NCBI GenBank assembly: GCA_036850905.1
Contig: CM072088.1
Location: 24,736,501 to 24,800,500 of the forward strand
DNA from: Luffa acutangula
Lineage: Eukaryota; Streptophyta; Magnoliopsida; Cucurbitales; Cucurbitaceae
Direction of reading: 5' to 3'
Length of the DNA: 64,000 bases
Below, piece by piece: positions 20,701 to 32,290 of this stretch (position 1 is its first letter; each line of letters begins with the position of its first letter). The position numbers and the translations under genes are program-made. The notes beneath the pieces were generated by a model. That model saw only the letters and a program-made list of their open reading frames with translations. It did not search any database and was not told the origin of the DNA.

Positions 20701-22274
20701 GCAGAGACCACTTTGGGAGCACCTTTGATCATCGATCCTTTAAACTTGAAGCTTGCCTCTGACGGAGGGTTAAAGATCACCTCCTTACGATGACAGTCTA
20801 TGTTGGCATAATTAGAAGCCAACCATTCCATTCCCAAAATAACGTCAAAATCACTCATATCCAGGGCGATCAACGTCACATCCATCGATCGATCAGACAC
20901 TAACATTTGGCAGGCTTTCACCGCTTCACTAGCTAGTAGTGTTACCCCCGCAGGGGTTGAGACTGACAAAACATAGCCCAGCGGCTCTAGTTCTAGGTTG
21001 GCTTGACTTACAAATGATGCAGAAATAAAAGAATGCGTAGAACCCGAATCAAACAACACAAAAGCATAGTGGCCGAGGATAGGGATGGTACCTGTCACTA
21101 CTGCGTTAAGGTCCTCGGCCTCTTGTCGGGTGGTGGCAAATATCTTGCCCTGATGTTGTGCTGGTCTCATCCCAGATGCCTGATTCGAACTGGACGGCTG
21201 GTCGGCATAATTAGTTCTCTTCTGATTACAATTCGGAGCAATATGCCCCTCCCGACCACACTTGAAACAAACACGGGTCCCTGCCAAACAACGACCCCAG
21301 TGGTACTTCCTACAGGTCTGACATAATGGCCTATCCTGATTAGGCCCTGGCTGATTCTGTGCTCTCTGTCGACGGTCCTGGGGCGGACCTCGCCTAGGGT
21401 AACGGTGACCCCTCTGTGTGTTCGAACTCATCTGATCGTACCTCCGCTTATGACCTGAGGAAGGTTCTGAAGGGACAGCTGACGGTCGTCGATCAACCAG
21501 CTGTGCCACCCTAACTGCCGTGGCATAGTCTTGGGGTTCATGGGCTGCCACATTGCCCTGAATCTCTTCCTTTAAGCCTGTGATGAAACGTTCCACCTTA
21601 TCAGCCTCTACAGCTACCAGGGCAGGGGCAAACCGTGACAGTCTGGCAAATTCAGTCTCGTACTCCTCTACCGTTCGGTTTCCCTGCGTAAGAGCCACGA
21701 ACTCTGATTGCTTCTTGAATCGGGAGGCGGCAGGGTAACACTACCTGAAAAACTCCCCCCTGAACTGAGTCCATGTGACAGGTCCGTTGCTGACGTCTAA
21801 GGTCCTTTCGATCGATTGCCACCAAATCAGGGCGTTATCTCGTAACAAGAACACGGCGCAGTACACTTTCTGGTCCTCCGGGCAGTTCATGTGGCGAAAA
21901 ACAGTCTCGATGGAGGACAGCCACAACTCTGCTACCGTGGGGTCCCTTGAGGCTCCATCGAACGGACATGGGTCCCACTTCCTGAAATCTCTTAAGCACC
22001 TAGCCTCCCGTGATAAGGCGGCTTCGTTGTTCTGAGGCGCTTGGGCCTGTCGCCCTGCAAGTACGCCTGCAACTGCAGCCTGCACTGCGGTCTGAACTAT
22101 TGCCTGAATATCCACCGGGACAGGTCCTACCGCAGGCCCCGACTGTTCCACTTGTGGGTTTTCTGGTAGGTTTCCTTCCTGCTCTACTGGTGGCACGACT
22201 TGCTCAGGGGCTGTACGACCCCTGCCACGTCCTCTTCCTCGACCTCTTCCACGTCCTTGTGCTCGGGGAGGCAT
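17712..22274 (-). pseudogene. Gag-Pol polyprotein of the Tekay/Del element, two in-frame stops
   Basis: One frame of about 1521 codons starts at ATG 22274. Order: RG-rich N-terminus and gag core (LRDFRKWDPCPFDGAS); zinc knuckle CFKCGREGHIAPNC at codons 336-349; protease FDSGSTHSF near 409; RT with VIVFIDDILIYSK; RNase H (IYSDASKKGLGCVL, VVADALSRK); integrase HHCC finger (HSSPFSIHPGSTKMYHD...CLVCQQVK), DDE core (MDFITGLPR, IVSDRDPRF, HPQTDGQTERLNQ); a GPF motif; and a chromodomain-like tail (REIALVKVLW...EEATWEREDEM). Stops are TAG at 21741-21743 in gag and TAG at 18795-18797 between finger and core, where Q (CAG) is usual. Everything else is in frame, so inactivation is recent or readthrough would be needed. 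Confidence 0.93.
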
Positions 22275-22520
22275 GATCTATTTCACAAAAATTTTATCAT
22301 CTTACTATCAGGCTTGAATCCTTTAAACAAATCATAGGTACTAAACCTTATGCATATCTTTCCCACAACATGGATCTTTTACGAACATGTATAACATATA
22401 ACATTTACAAACTACAAAGTAATCAAACGTGTACCTGGCGTGACCGGATGCTTGCTGATAAGCCATGGACATACCTAAGGTTTACGATGTAAACCAGTCT
22501 ACAGAACCTATAACCTAGAG

Positions 22521-22532
22521 CTCTGATACCAA
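22521..22532 (-). promoter_or_regulatory. Primer-binding site (initiator tRNA-Met type)
   Basis: On the minus strand TGGTATCAGAGC lies just after the 5' LTR end (CGTTACA GT). Confidence 0.85.
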
Positions 22533-22533
22533 C

Positions 22534-25015
22534 TGTAACGACCCTACTTTTCATGCCTAGATCCTAAGGTCGTTACTACATGCATTTCATTCTACTTCTA
22601 AAAACAACGGAAAATTTCCATATAAAGAACCCGTACTTAAAAATTTGCGAAACATTTCAATATGGGATCCCAGTTTAAAACAGAACAAACAAAACCTTAG
22701 TAAATCAAACAAACTTAAAGCGGAATAAAACATAAATCATTCAATACAAGTTCAAGGAGAATTTCAAAACGTAAAAATGCGGAAGACTATCCTAAAGGAG
22801 ATCCATGGCTCAGCAGCTCTCCGTCACGCGTGCTGTACACCTTTACCTCTACCTGCAGTTGTATGTAAGGGAAAAGAATGAGTATTTAAGAAAATACTCA
22901 GTAAGTAGCAAACAAGGCTTTAACATTTTATTCGAGTTAAGGGCCTTAGGGTTAGGTCATCTCATTTCATTTCATTTCATTACATCTCATTTCATTTCAT
23001 TTCATTCATTTGTAGTTCGGGTCTCGTGTTCAATTAGTACACCTTTATATAAATATAAGTTTGCCAACTCACTGATGGTGCACAAGTGGGAGTTTTGGGA
23101 GGTCTCTACTCCTACTGATGGTAGATGGCACCCAGTCAGTGGAGCTAAGTCTCATCCCTCAAGGCACTAATAGGCGCGTAGCGCTCTAAGCTACCATTTC
23201 ACTGGTGGAGCGTTCATGGGTTTAAGTCAGGAATTTACTTCCACAGTTAGTAAATGGCACTTAGACTGCGAAGCCGAGTCCCGCCCATTAAGCCCCTCAT
23301 TTCAGTCTATTACATCTCAGTCCTAGGTGTTTAATTGACACGACCCTTGTCTAAGGCACTAACCTATCCCCTTCTCTTTCCTAATCCTTTCCCTCAAAGT
23401 ATATATGATTCCTAAGCCGTCATGAGGCTACCGAAAATTCGGCAGCATAACGACGTACGCAGAGGGAACCCAAAATTTTTCCTTGCACCTGAACATAAGA
23501 ATAAACACTCCTATAACCATAACGAGCCAGACCTCGCATGCACAAACCATTCACAACTCCAACAACCTCAAGAACAAGAACGAAGGCGGCAACAACACTC
23601 CCAACAGAGATAAAACACAACTCCTCGTCGTTCACTAACAATACCAGACAACACACAATGTACAACAGACCAACACTTTCCACCCATTACATAGCATAAG
23701 CACACAACATCCATATTCCCGAAGGCAACCGTATACATAACACTTTAACCTCCATCCAAATATTTAATATACATGCTAGGAGCAATCAGTCATCTCAATG
23801 CATAAACATTTCAGGCTAAAGCAACTCAGGTATTAAAACCAACTCATGCTATTATAAGTCAAACCCAGCTTAAATGAGTTTTCGAACACATAATTTATTC
23901 CAAAGGAGCTACTTACGTGCAAGCGAACTTTATAAACTACAACTAACCAAAACATGCTTAACCATTTTCATGCTTCCAAGAAAAAAAAAGAACCAACCAT
24001 GTTTGGTTAAATCCATGACAACACTTAGAACTTTAATCCAATTGGCTACTTACTTTAGTGAAGAAGGTATTGGATCAACCTTCAACAAATTTCTTAACTC
24101 CAAGGCTCTTTAGCAAACCAAAACAGAAGCACCGCTTGCTGTCCAAGCTCTCACATCCACCTAATTCCAACAATTTAATTCAACAAACGCAATGGGCATA
24201 TTAAATTCAATAGCCAAAATCAATAGGTACTCCCTTAACACAATTAAATCATTCAAAACTTAACTTAGTTCACTTACCCAAAGTCGGAAACTCACCTAAA
24301 ACAGAAACACTACTTGCTGTCCAACTTCCAAGTTTCGCTCCGATTCGACAACTCGGCCTCCAAACGCTACGGCACCTTAGATTAAGATCCAACGTTAATG
24401 GGTATTTCACTAAGGCATAAAAATCCAATAAGCTATGACTTACAACTCCCTTACCTCAAATAGTTCTTTAGAACAAAGCTGAAACTTTGAATGGCGGCGG
24501 CGAACAAATCTGAAAAACGAACGAGCCCGAAGACGCTAGTGGCGGCGGCGGCTCGCGGCGGTGGAGTGCGGCGGCGTGGGTGCGGCTTGACGTGCAGATG
24601 GAGAGAGAGAGACTGCGAGGGAGAGAGAGAGCCGAGCGAGACGGGTTAGAGAGAGAGAGAGAGAAACGCAAGAGAGAGAGAGAGAGAGTACCGGCGACGG
24701 CGGCACGGAGGCGCGACGGCGCGAGCTGCGGTGGAGGCGGCGGCGGCGGCGTCGACTTGTGGCGGCTGAGAGGGAGCGATCGTGAGAGAGTGATCGTGAG
24801 AGGGAGAGAGAGGGATTGCCGAGAGAGAGAGAGATGGAGTAGAGAGAGAGTGATCGTGAGAGGGAGAGAGAGTTGAGATTTTTTTAAATTTTTTTTTTTT
24901 TTAAACGGTCCACTGACCGTATTTGGGGGGAAAGTTTCCCCCCACTTTCTCTCTTTCTTACTCTGACCGAGCCCCTCTTTTCCCTTTTTTTTTTTTTTTT
25001 TTATTGGCTGTTACA
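22534..25015 (-). mobile_element. 5' LTR of the Tekay/Del element
   Basis: 2482 bp with the same TGTAACG...TGTTACA ends as 15166-17672. The CATTT block is shorter (about 22965-23010) and the GA runs are shorter. Confidence 0.9.
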
Positions 25016-25020
25016 TTAGA

Positions 25021-25144
25021 TTTTAGGTTAAATTATAAATTTAGTCCCTATGGTTTGGAGAAAGTTAGAATCTAGTTTTTATGATTTTGAAATTAGAATT
25101 TAGTCCCTTTGATTTGACAAAACTGAAGGATTGGAATTCCAAAA
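25021..25144. other. Spacer with 'aatttagtccct' repeats
   Basis: Short tandem pieces resemble terminal repeats of small DNA transposons; no gene is seen. Confidence 0.4.
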
Positions 25145-26073
25145 TGTCGGCGGAAGCGTATAGGACCAATTCGTCTTTTAATTAAGTTTCCTAAAATACC
25201 AGTACATTGGCAAACCGTACAAAACGATTCTATATATAAATTAAGCTACGCATGCATTAGATCTAAATCTAATAATTGAAAGAACTGAAATACTTACTTG
25301 TTGAAGACTTTCTTCAATGAACTCCCACCAAGAACAATATGATCACAGTAGGGACACTACCACCGAGATCTTCCACTACTATATCTCTGAGACTAGGAAC
25401 GAAGTTGTGAGACTTGGTCTTCCTAAATTCGGGAAAAGAATTTCACAAGAATGTTGTGAAAATTCTTAGAGAGATTTTGCTTAAGGGTGAAGTGTACTCC
25501 ATTAGGAAGGCATTATGTGCTTTATATATAATGTCATAACCCTTTTTCGTAGTCGTAATAGAATAGGAATTTATTTAATTAGTTTCTTTTCCCAGTCTTA
25601 ATAGGATAGGGATTTATTTAATTAATTAATTCAAATTTAATTAATTTCATTTAAATCATATTTAAATGAACACATCCCATATAACCTATAGTTTTTAATT
25701 AAATCAAATTTAATTAAATAATTAATTAATTACTAAATTAAATAACTCATATTTAATTTAAGCCTACAATTAAATCTTATTTGTACTTAAGTACCACTAT
25801 GTCCTTAAGTACCAGTGCTCCTCTAATGACCAACCTGTTTATGGTCCAACCATTAAACAGAAACCCGTCTCGGGCTAGGTGAGAGGATAGGGCCATTTGT
25901 TCAAGACCTGGAGACACCCCTTAAGGGAACACTCATCTACTTATACCCTAAAGTCAGGAAGGAGTGAATTCCATCTTGTGTGTTTATGTTTCCAACTCCC
26001 CACTTGGTCTTGTCCCAAAATGGTAGGCTTATTGAGTCGACGTATTGGCCACTCTCACCCATAGAAATCATTT
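25145..26073 (-). mobile_element. Family G element fragment (minus strand)
   Basis: It begins with GCGGAAGCG (complement of the G end GCTTCCGC), shares leader-like and AT-rich blocks with 12581-13325 reversed, and ends in 'cactctcacccatagaaatca', matching the G copy near 32235. Family B begins immediately after. No gene is visible; a 64-codon frame at 25980 is incidental. Confidence 0.5.
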
Positions 26074-27462
26074 TGATCGGTCTAAATTTTTATACGTTTA
26101 TAATCTCCCAATTCACTTATCTTTGTTATAGTCCTTGCGAAAAATGCTTTAAAATGAGTATAATATGTGTATAGGTCCTTGGCAGAGCATTGAAGACAAT
26201 TCGAGTCTTAAACGAGCAAAATCGGAGCGTAAAACAATCATATTGCTCTTGGAGCCTTTGCCAGATTTGAGACCCCATTAGACCAGCGTCGGGATGCCTT
26301 GCAAATAAGTAAAATAGGAGCCCAAACCCGAGGCTTAGCGTCGAGACACTAAAAGCCTAGCGTCTTGACGCTAGGTAGATTGCAACAGATACTTTCCTTA
26401 AATGAAGGGCAACATTGAGTCGTCAGCCCACAGTGTCTCAACACTGTCAACTTTCCTTTTGTTAAGTTTTCATTTTCTTGCACGAATTTTTCCATGTTTG
26501 GAGGCTCCTTTCAGCACCAAAATACCACGAATTGAAGGCCTAAAAGTTCTATAAATATGGAGCCTTGGTATAGGTTTTAAAATCATCCCTCACTACAATT
26601 TTGTAGCTACTTTTCTTCTCTAGTTTCAAGCATTTCTTTAAGTTTTCTTAGTTGAAGGGTCGGTTGATCAAGCCTCGAGCTTGGAGGTGCTTGTCTATGG
26701 CAACTAAGCTCGGATTGCTATAATCGAGACCTCAGTGTGTAAGTTTGATTTAATTTTATGAGAATTCTATTCTTAATTTCTTAGTTAATTGTATTTGTGA
26801 TTTAAGCTTTTTGCATACAAGTTTAGATTGTGTTAGGAGAGATTGACAACCTCGACCGCATCCTATCTAAATTTATTTGCTAATAAAAAGTAGTAAATAA
26901 GAGAACGTTATGATATTCCTCATGCATCACCTAGAGCTAAATGATTTAATTTATTGTAATTGAGGTTTGTTGTCCTTGCTTGTCTAATTAATCTAGCTAG
27001 TCCCAATGCGATCTAGATGTAATTAATTGCGCAGTTGATTAGATTTAGATTAGAATCAAACTTAGCGTTTACATGCTTGTGAATGTGGACACGGCTCTCG
27101 GGTTGTTCCCAGAGTATGCCGGACTTAGATAGTTAATTAAATATCAATTGATAATCGATGAATGAAATTAATTAAACTAAACACCGAGTGTAGCCCCGAT
27201 CACAGTAATCCTCGTGGTAAGATCAACTAACCCCGCCTTTTACTTTCCTTGCATTTAATTTTTCGCATATTTTCCCGCCTTTATTTTATGTCTTAATCGT
27301 TTATCCATAAACCCCCTTTGGTTACCTCAAAACACAAAATAATTTAGAAATAAATCGATTGTTCCCTATGATCGACCCCAACCACTACTGCTACAAGTTA
27401 GCTTTAGGAATCGTGGATTATAAATTTATTTGACAAGAGACTGCGACAAACCTCTTCCGTCA
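26074..27462 (+). mobile_element. 5' LTR of family B
   Basis: It runs TGATCGGTC to CCTCTTCCGTCA and is followed directly by a primer-binding site, so it is a 5' LTR. A TATAAATA box lies at 26550-26557 with AGCGTC/GACGCT palindromes upstream (26337-26375). The reversed 3' LTR of a second copy is at 50910-52302. Confidence 0.8.
26336..26376 (+). promoter_or_regulatory. Palindromes in the family B LTR
   Basis: AGCGTCGAGACACT and AGCGTCTTGACGCT lie about 180 bp upstream of TATAAATA. Confidence 0.4.
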
Positions 27463-27465
27463 AAT

Positions 27466-27485
27466 TGGCGCGTTGCCAGGGATCG
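27466..27485 (+). promoter_or_regulatory. Primer-binding site of family B
   Basis: TGGCGCGTTGCCAGGGATCG follows the LTR end by three bases. It is a slightly degenerate form of the TGGCGCCGTTGCCGGGGA site used by Athila-type elements (tRNA-Asp type). Confidence 0.75.
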
Positions 27486-27882
27486 AACCCGAGTTTATTT
27501 CCTTTTGTGTTTTTCACATTTTTCTTGTTTCTTGTAGGCTCTCGTGACAATCCTTTCGCAAGAACAAGCTTATTTTCACACCAAGAAGTAAGGAAAAGGA
27601 GTTGGGCTTCATGGAGATTTAGCTTTTGAGAGCAAATCCAAAATTCTATCCCTACCTTTTGTTTTCTTTCCTTATTTAGTTGTTTTCCTAATTTGTTTTT
27701 GTTTTTATTTTTTGTAGGTTCCCGTAATTCAAAGTTACTCTTTTAGGCCTTCGTGGAGAGTTTCCATCTTTGCTAACCTCGTGCTTAAACAGGGGAGGTT
27801 TTATGTTCCCTTTTTATTTATGTCCCTTAAATTTCATGATTTTAAATGAGTCTTTGCGCACGGACGATATTCTATATGCATG
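27486..27882 (+). other. Leader/internal region of family B
   Basis: T-rich, non-coding, with two 'tttcttgtaggctctcgtg'/'ttttgtaggttcccgt' stretches. It stops at ATTCTATATGCATG, where a reversed family A LTR begins. No coding frame. Confidence 0.5.
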
Positions 27883-29089
27883 TGTTGGGGTCGAAGAGTG
27901 AGTAAAAATATGGTGTGAAAAGACTCTAGAACTCTGTGCAAGTATACACAGTCCGCAGGAAGTAATAAGTATTATCAATCCAAGGCTTGAACTAGCGTCC
28001 ACTTTATCTATTTTGTGCAACTCTTTAATGATTTCAAAGATAGTAAAAATGATTGGTTTTTATAAGAATAATGCTGAAAAAAATAAATGACAGAACAATG
28101 AATAAAAAAATAGGCAGACAGATTAGAAACAGGCGTTGGTCAAGATTCAGTAATTGCTTTAAAAGATGCTCTAGCAATATTATTGATCATGCAAACTCTC
28201 GCAGTATTATTAGCGGATTCCTCCCGAAACTCTGGATTTTTTGGAATGTGTTTCAACCCCAATGAAGCACGACTGATCAAGCACTAGGCAACTGGCTATC
28301 CCTAGCTCAGTCACTGGCGTTCACCATTACACAATGATCGTAGTGTGATTAATAGCCACACACTCTCTAAATCATCCCTGAAACTAGAGAGATGTATTCA
28401 TACCGGCTGGCCAGGCGGGCATAAAATAGAAACAAGCACAACAATTAACCAAGATGCAATAATCAATATATATTATTAGAGTTAAGCACGACAATCACAT
28501 TGTTCCTAACCAACGCCTAAGCTACTTAGTTCATAATATGCATGGAGATGCACGCTACAATCTGAGTAGGCATGCCCATAATTACAAGATAATAAAAGGA
28601 AATATTAATCTCCTCGATCAGCTCGCAATGATGGTCTTCTCGGTGGTCTCAGATCTCTTTACTATTGGGTTGCCAAAGATGGAAGGAACTTTCCAAGAAT
28701 GGAATGTTTTCTCCCAAAAGTGGAATGATTTTGACTTGGGCGGCTACTTCCTTTTATAGAAGGATAGGAGGCTTTAATTAGGTCAACCTAGACAAGTGTA
28801 TGGCTCTCCTTGCTCCTTTATCCCGAAAATAACTCAACAGAAGTCGGTTCATGAAGTTGGCTAACGAGCTATGACGTGGCAGTTTTGTTCCAAGTTTTGC
28901 TGCAGCACAGAATTTGCTCCTTCCAGTCCCTCAGCAACAGATTCTGCACAAAATGATTTCCAAAGCTTCCATTCTTCCAAATGGGTTAAAACATGTAATA
29001 TCTATCCAAAACCAACCCTATTAAGCACAAAAGACACACAAATCAATATAGAAATGAGGCCTAAATAACTACCTTTCGGGCAGTTATCA
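27883..29089 (-). mobile_element. Family A (Athila) LTR, minus strand
   Basis: 1207 bp reading TGTTGGGGTCGAAG to CGGGCAGTTATCA on the plus strand, the complement of the LTRs at 53306 and 61922. It is followed by the complement of a polypurine tract, so it is the 3' LTR of an otherwise deleted Athila copy rather than a solo LTR. Confidence 0.85.
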
Positions 29090-29106
29090 CACCCCCAAAC
29101 TTGGAC
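29090..29106 (-). promoter_or_regulatory. Polypurine tract of family A
   Basis: On the minus strand CCAAGTTTGGGGGTG directly precedes the LTR start TGATAACTGCCC. Confidence 0.7.
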
Positions 29107-29121
29107 TATTACGCGTGTTGG

Positions 29122-30178
29122 TGTGAAGACGACTTACCGCAAGCACACGGGTTGTAACAAGTAATATAAAACGGTAGTAATACCGAGTATCGAATCCACA
29201 GGGAGGCGAAACAAAAATTAAGCAAAAAAAAATAAATCTCTTGAGCACTAAAAGTACTTGGGCGAAATAATATTTAGGGAACAACTCATGCAATAAAAAG
29301 GATTTAAAATTCAAAGCAATTAAAGAAAATAAATTGATCAATCGAAAAAAAATAAAATATGGAGAAAGAGTTTTCTTTTAATGGGAAGAGGGGTCTTGAA
29401 AATCAATTATTAGCTAAACAATTGTTATAATTATCTTATCTCATTGCCCGACTAATTATAATCCTAGAATCTCCGTTAATCGCATAGGTTCTCCTGTCGG
29501 TTTCCCCTAATTGTAATTAATTCATTTTAACAACCTAAGTGTCCTTAGCGCCATTAAAAATCATTAATTATTACGCTCTGATTCATTTTAGGAATCTAAG
29601 TTTAATCAACTAATCCCGGTGTCACAACGGGCAATTAAACTAGTTGCATGGATTACGATCTATCCTAATTTCTCTCCGTCGAGTTTCCATTAAGAATCAG
29701 ATCATTACCCAATTGGCCAGATTGAATAAAACATTAAGCGCATCCATACAAATAATTAGGACAAGGGCAAGAGACAAGAAATTACAACAATATTTGAACT
29801 ATAATTTCATTTCAAGACCCCAAATTGGGGTTTAGCTACACATGGCTAAAATATCCACAATAATTACAATAGAAAGCATAATTAAGAGCATAAAAGGAAA
29901 GGAATTTACCGTCAAAAAACCCCTTCGCTGACGCTTGGAGCCCTGCCGACTACTCCTTGAGCCTCCCAAGATGCTCCCCAAAACTCCCAAAATATTTCCC
30001 ACTAAAGAATTCTCTCAAAAAGGCTAGAAAGCCTTGAGAGGGGCTCCAAAGGAGCCTAAGGAAAGAAGGAAAGGAATTGATTCCTTGATGGATTGTTGGA
30101 TGCTCAAATGAGGCACCTTGGGGCGCCTTTTATACGCCTGGAATGGGGGTAGCGTCGCGACGCTACATAGCACAGCGT
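29122..30178 (-). mobile_element. Family C LTR (minus strand), U3 truncated
   Basis: On the plus strand it begins TGTGAAGACGACTTACCGCA, so its sense end is the conserved ...CTTGCGGTAAG...CTTCACA. It contains the complement of TATAAAAG at 30127-30134 and a perfect palindrome at 30151-30164. It is cut at about 30178, where LINE sequence starts. A partial copy is at 63150-63427. Confidence 0.65.
30151..30164 (-). promoter_or_regulatory. Perfect AGCGTCGCGACGCT palindrome in family C
   Basis: Exact 14-bp match, about 20 bp upstream (in LTR sense) of the TATAAAAG box. Confidence 0.5.
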
Positions 30179-30787
30179 TTTAAATGTGCAGGCGGTAGAT
30201 GAAATTCTACAAGCTACTCCAGCAAGAGTCTCAGATGAAATGAATTACCAGCTAGATCGAATCTTTGAAGTTGTAGAAGTGGAGGAAGCTTTAAAACAGA
30301 TGCATCCAACTAAAGCCCCTGGACCGGATGGCTTACCGGCCCTCTTCTATCAGAAATACTAGAACATAGTAGGGGAAAGGGTGATTAGCACTTGCCTGCG
30401 ATTCCTTAATGAGGGAGAAATGCCAGACCATCTCAATGAAACAACGATTGTCCTCATTCCTAAAAGGAAAAACCTAAGCACGGTGAACGATTATCGCCCT
30501 ATTAGTTTATGCAACGTGTGTTATAAAATTATTGCTAAAGTACTTGCCAACAGGTTGAAAATAATTCTCCATTCTATTATATCTGATAATCAAAGTGCAT
30601 TTGTCCCTGGTAGACTAATAGCTGATAATGTTATTGTCGGTTATGAATGTTTGCATTACATTAAAAATTCTAAATCTAAGAAAAAATGTTTTGCATCTAT
30701 AAAATTGGACATGAGTAAAGCATATGATAGAGTGAAGTGGAGTTTCCTTAATAGTATTATGGCAAGAATGGGTTTTATGAAGGGAAT
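30179..30787 (+). pseudogene. LINE (L1-type) reverse transcriptase fragment
   Basis: The translation has HPTKAPGPDGLPALFYQKY, then a TAG where W is expected (about 30361), then IVLIPKRKN, NDYRPISLCNV, YKIIAKVLANRLK, SAFVPGRLIADN and the catalytic-A block IKLDMSKAYDRVKW. These are the conserved N-terminal blocks of non-LTR reverse transcriptases. It ends before the catalytic Y-x-D-D block where family G starts. It would copy LINE RNA at the nicked target. Its orientation is opposite to the LINE endonuclease at 32291-33391. Confidence 0.9.
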
Positions 30788-32290
30788 AAAAGTCCCCACG
30801 CAGCGGAAGCGCATCGATTGGACCTTACGCCGTATATTAATTAACATTAAAATACCGTTACGAAAACTCAAACAAAACTTTAAACAACTTTAAAGTCGCT
30901 AAAAAATCGGTTTAAACATGCTAAAATAAATCTAAATTTATTTATAAAACTTTTCTAAAGAAAAGAGGAAGAACCGTTACAAACCTCCGTTGTAGACTTG
31001 ACCGTTCTTCGCCAACAACGCTCCAACGAACGAAAACGCAGCAGCCTTCTCGCCTCTTGATCGCTGGATTTTTCTTCTTTGAATGACACAATAACCACAG
31101 AGGTTACACCGGTATGTCTCTAAGTCTAGGAGGCCAAAGACTTGTGGGAGTCTTTCTCTAAGAGGGAGGCTAGAGAGAATTCTAGGTCTTGTCTTTCAAG
31201 AGTGTCAAGTGTCATGACCAATTAGGTCTAGTGTTCTATTTATAGAAGAGAGGCCATGAATAAAATATTCAATTAAATCAATCTTTATTTCTTAATTAAT
31301 CAATCATGATCAATCAATTCCCCAATTGATTAATCTTTTCCACAAATGACTAATTACTTCCATAAGTAATTAGATCATTCCCATAAATGATTAATCACTT
31401 CCTTAAGTGGTTAATTATTTACATAATTGATTAATTCATGTTAATGAATTCTTTAATTAATTAACCACCAATTAAATATCACATATTTAATTTCCGGCCT
31501 TGAATTAATTAATTTTTCCCAAACACATTTTAGGACTTAAATTAATTAATTCATTATTTGAACTCTTTCAATCTTCCATAAATTTATATTTGAACTTATT
31601 CAAATATTAATTTCTCTCATAATAATATATCCATATATATTATATTTGTTTCCCTTAGTAAATTGAACATTTTCAATTTACATTTATTACTTAGTTGCCT
31701 CAAATTACTTTACGAGCTACCAGTGGGACCTTATGGACCTGCAGATCAGAAGCTCCAACGATGTGAGATTAATTGGTTAAACTCATTAACCACAATAATC
31801 AATATTCGTTAACTGTGTGTACATTCCACTATAGACTCACGGTTGCACTCTTCTCACTGCAGACATATTTTCTGTGTCCACGGAACTTAGACCAATATCG
31901 ACTAGTTAGTCCTTCACGAGTGTCCATAACACCAGCTGGGTCAAATTACCGTTTTACCCCTGGGTTATCTCTATTTCCTTAAGTACCAATTCTCCTCTAA
32001 TGAACAATCTGTTTGTGGTCCAACCATCAAACAGAAAACCATCCCGTGCCATTGAGAGGGTAGGGCCCTTTGTTCAAGACTCGGAGTAACCACTTAAGGG
32101 AACACTCATCTGCTTCCCTAAAGTCGGGAAGGAGTGAATTCCATCTTGTACGATTATGTTCCCAGCTCCCCATTCGGTCTTGTCCCCAAAGTGGTAGGCT
32201 TATTGAGTCGGCGTATTGGACACTCTCACCCATACAAATCAAAGGACAATCTCTCATGAGCAGGAGTCCATAATCAACTCAGGATTAAGA
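30788..32290 (-). mobile_element. Family G element, minus strand, inside LINE sequence
   Basis: It starts CCACGCAGCGGAAGCGCATC (complement of the G end) and carries the same order of blocks as 4415-4924 and 1480-1840 reversed, including 'cattaaccacaataatcaat' and 'tggtaggcttattgagtcgg'. It ends within the G sequence (GATTAAGACTAAG), so it is truncated on that side. No gene is visible over its 1.5 kb. Confidence 0.65.

Larger units (their letters stand above)
15161..25020 (-). mobile_element. Near-complete Tekay/Del-type chromovirus (Ty3/gypsy)
   Basis: A full retrotransposon on the minus strand: LTRs at 22534-25015 (5') and 15166-17672 (3'), an initiator-tRNA-Met type primer-binding site, one polyprotein frame of about 1521 codons ending in a chromodomain-like tail, and exact 5-bp target duplications TTAGA at 15161-15165 and 25016-25020. 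The two LTRs look almost identical by eye except for microsatellite lengths, suggesting a fairly recent insertion. Two TAG codons interrupt the polyprotein. The C-terminal chromodomain of this clade is known to guide insertion toward heterochromatin. Confidence 0.92.

Noticed and set aside
22521..22532. Possible tRNA gene sequence
   Set aside because: Only the short match to the tRNA 3' end is present; it is the retroelement primer-binding site.
28871..29068. 65-codon frame repeated at 53342-53524 and 61943-62140 (minus)
   Set aside because: It recurs only because these are copies of the same LTR; no domain or translation signal.
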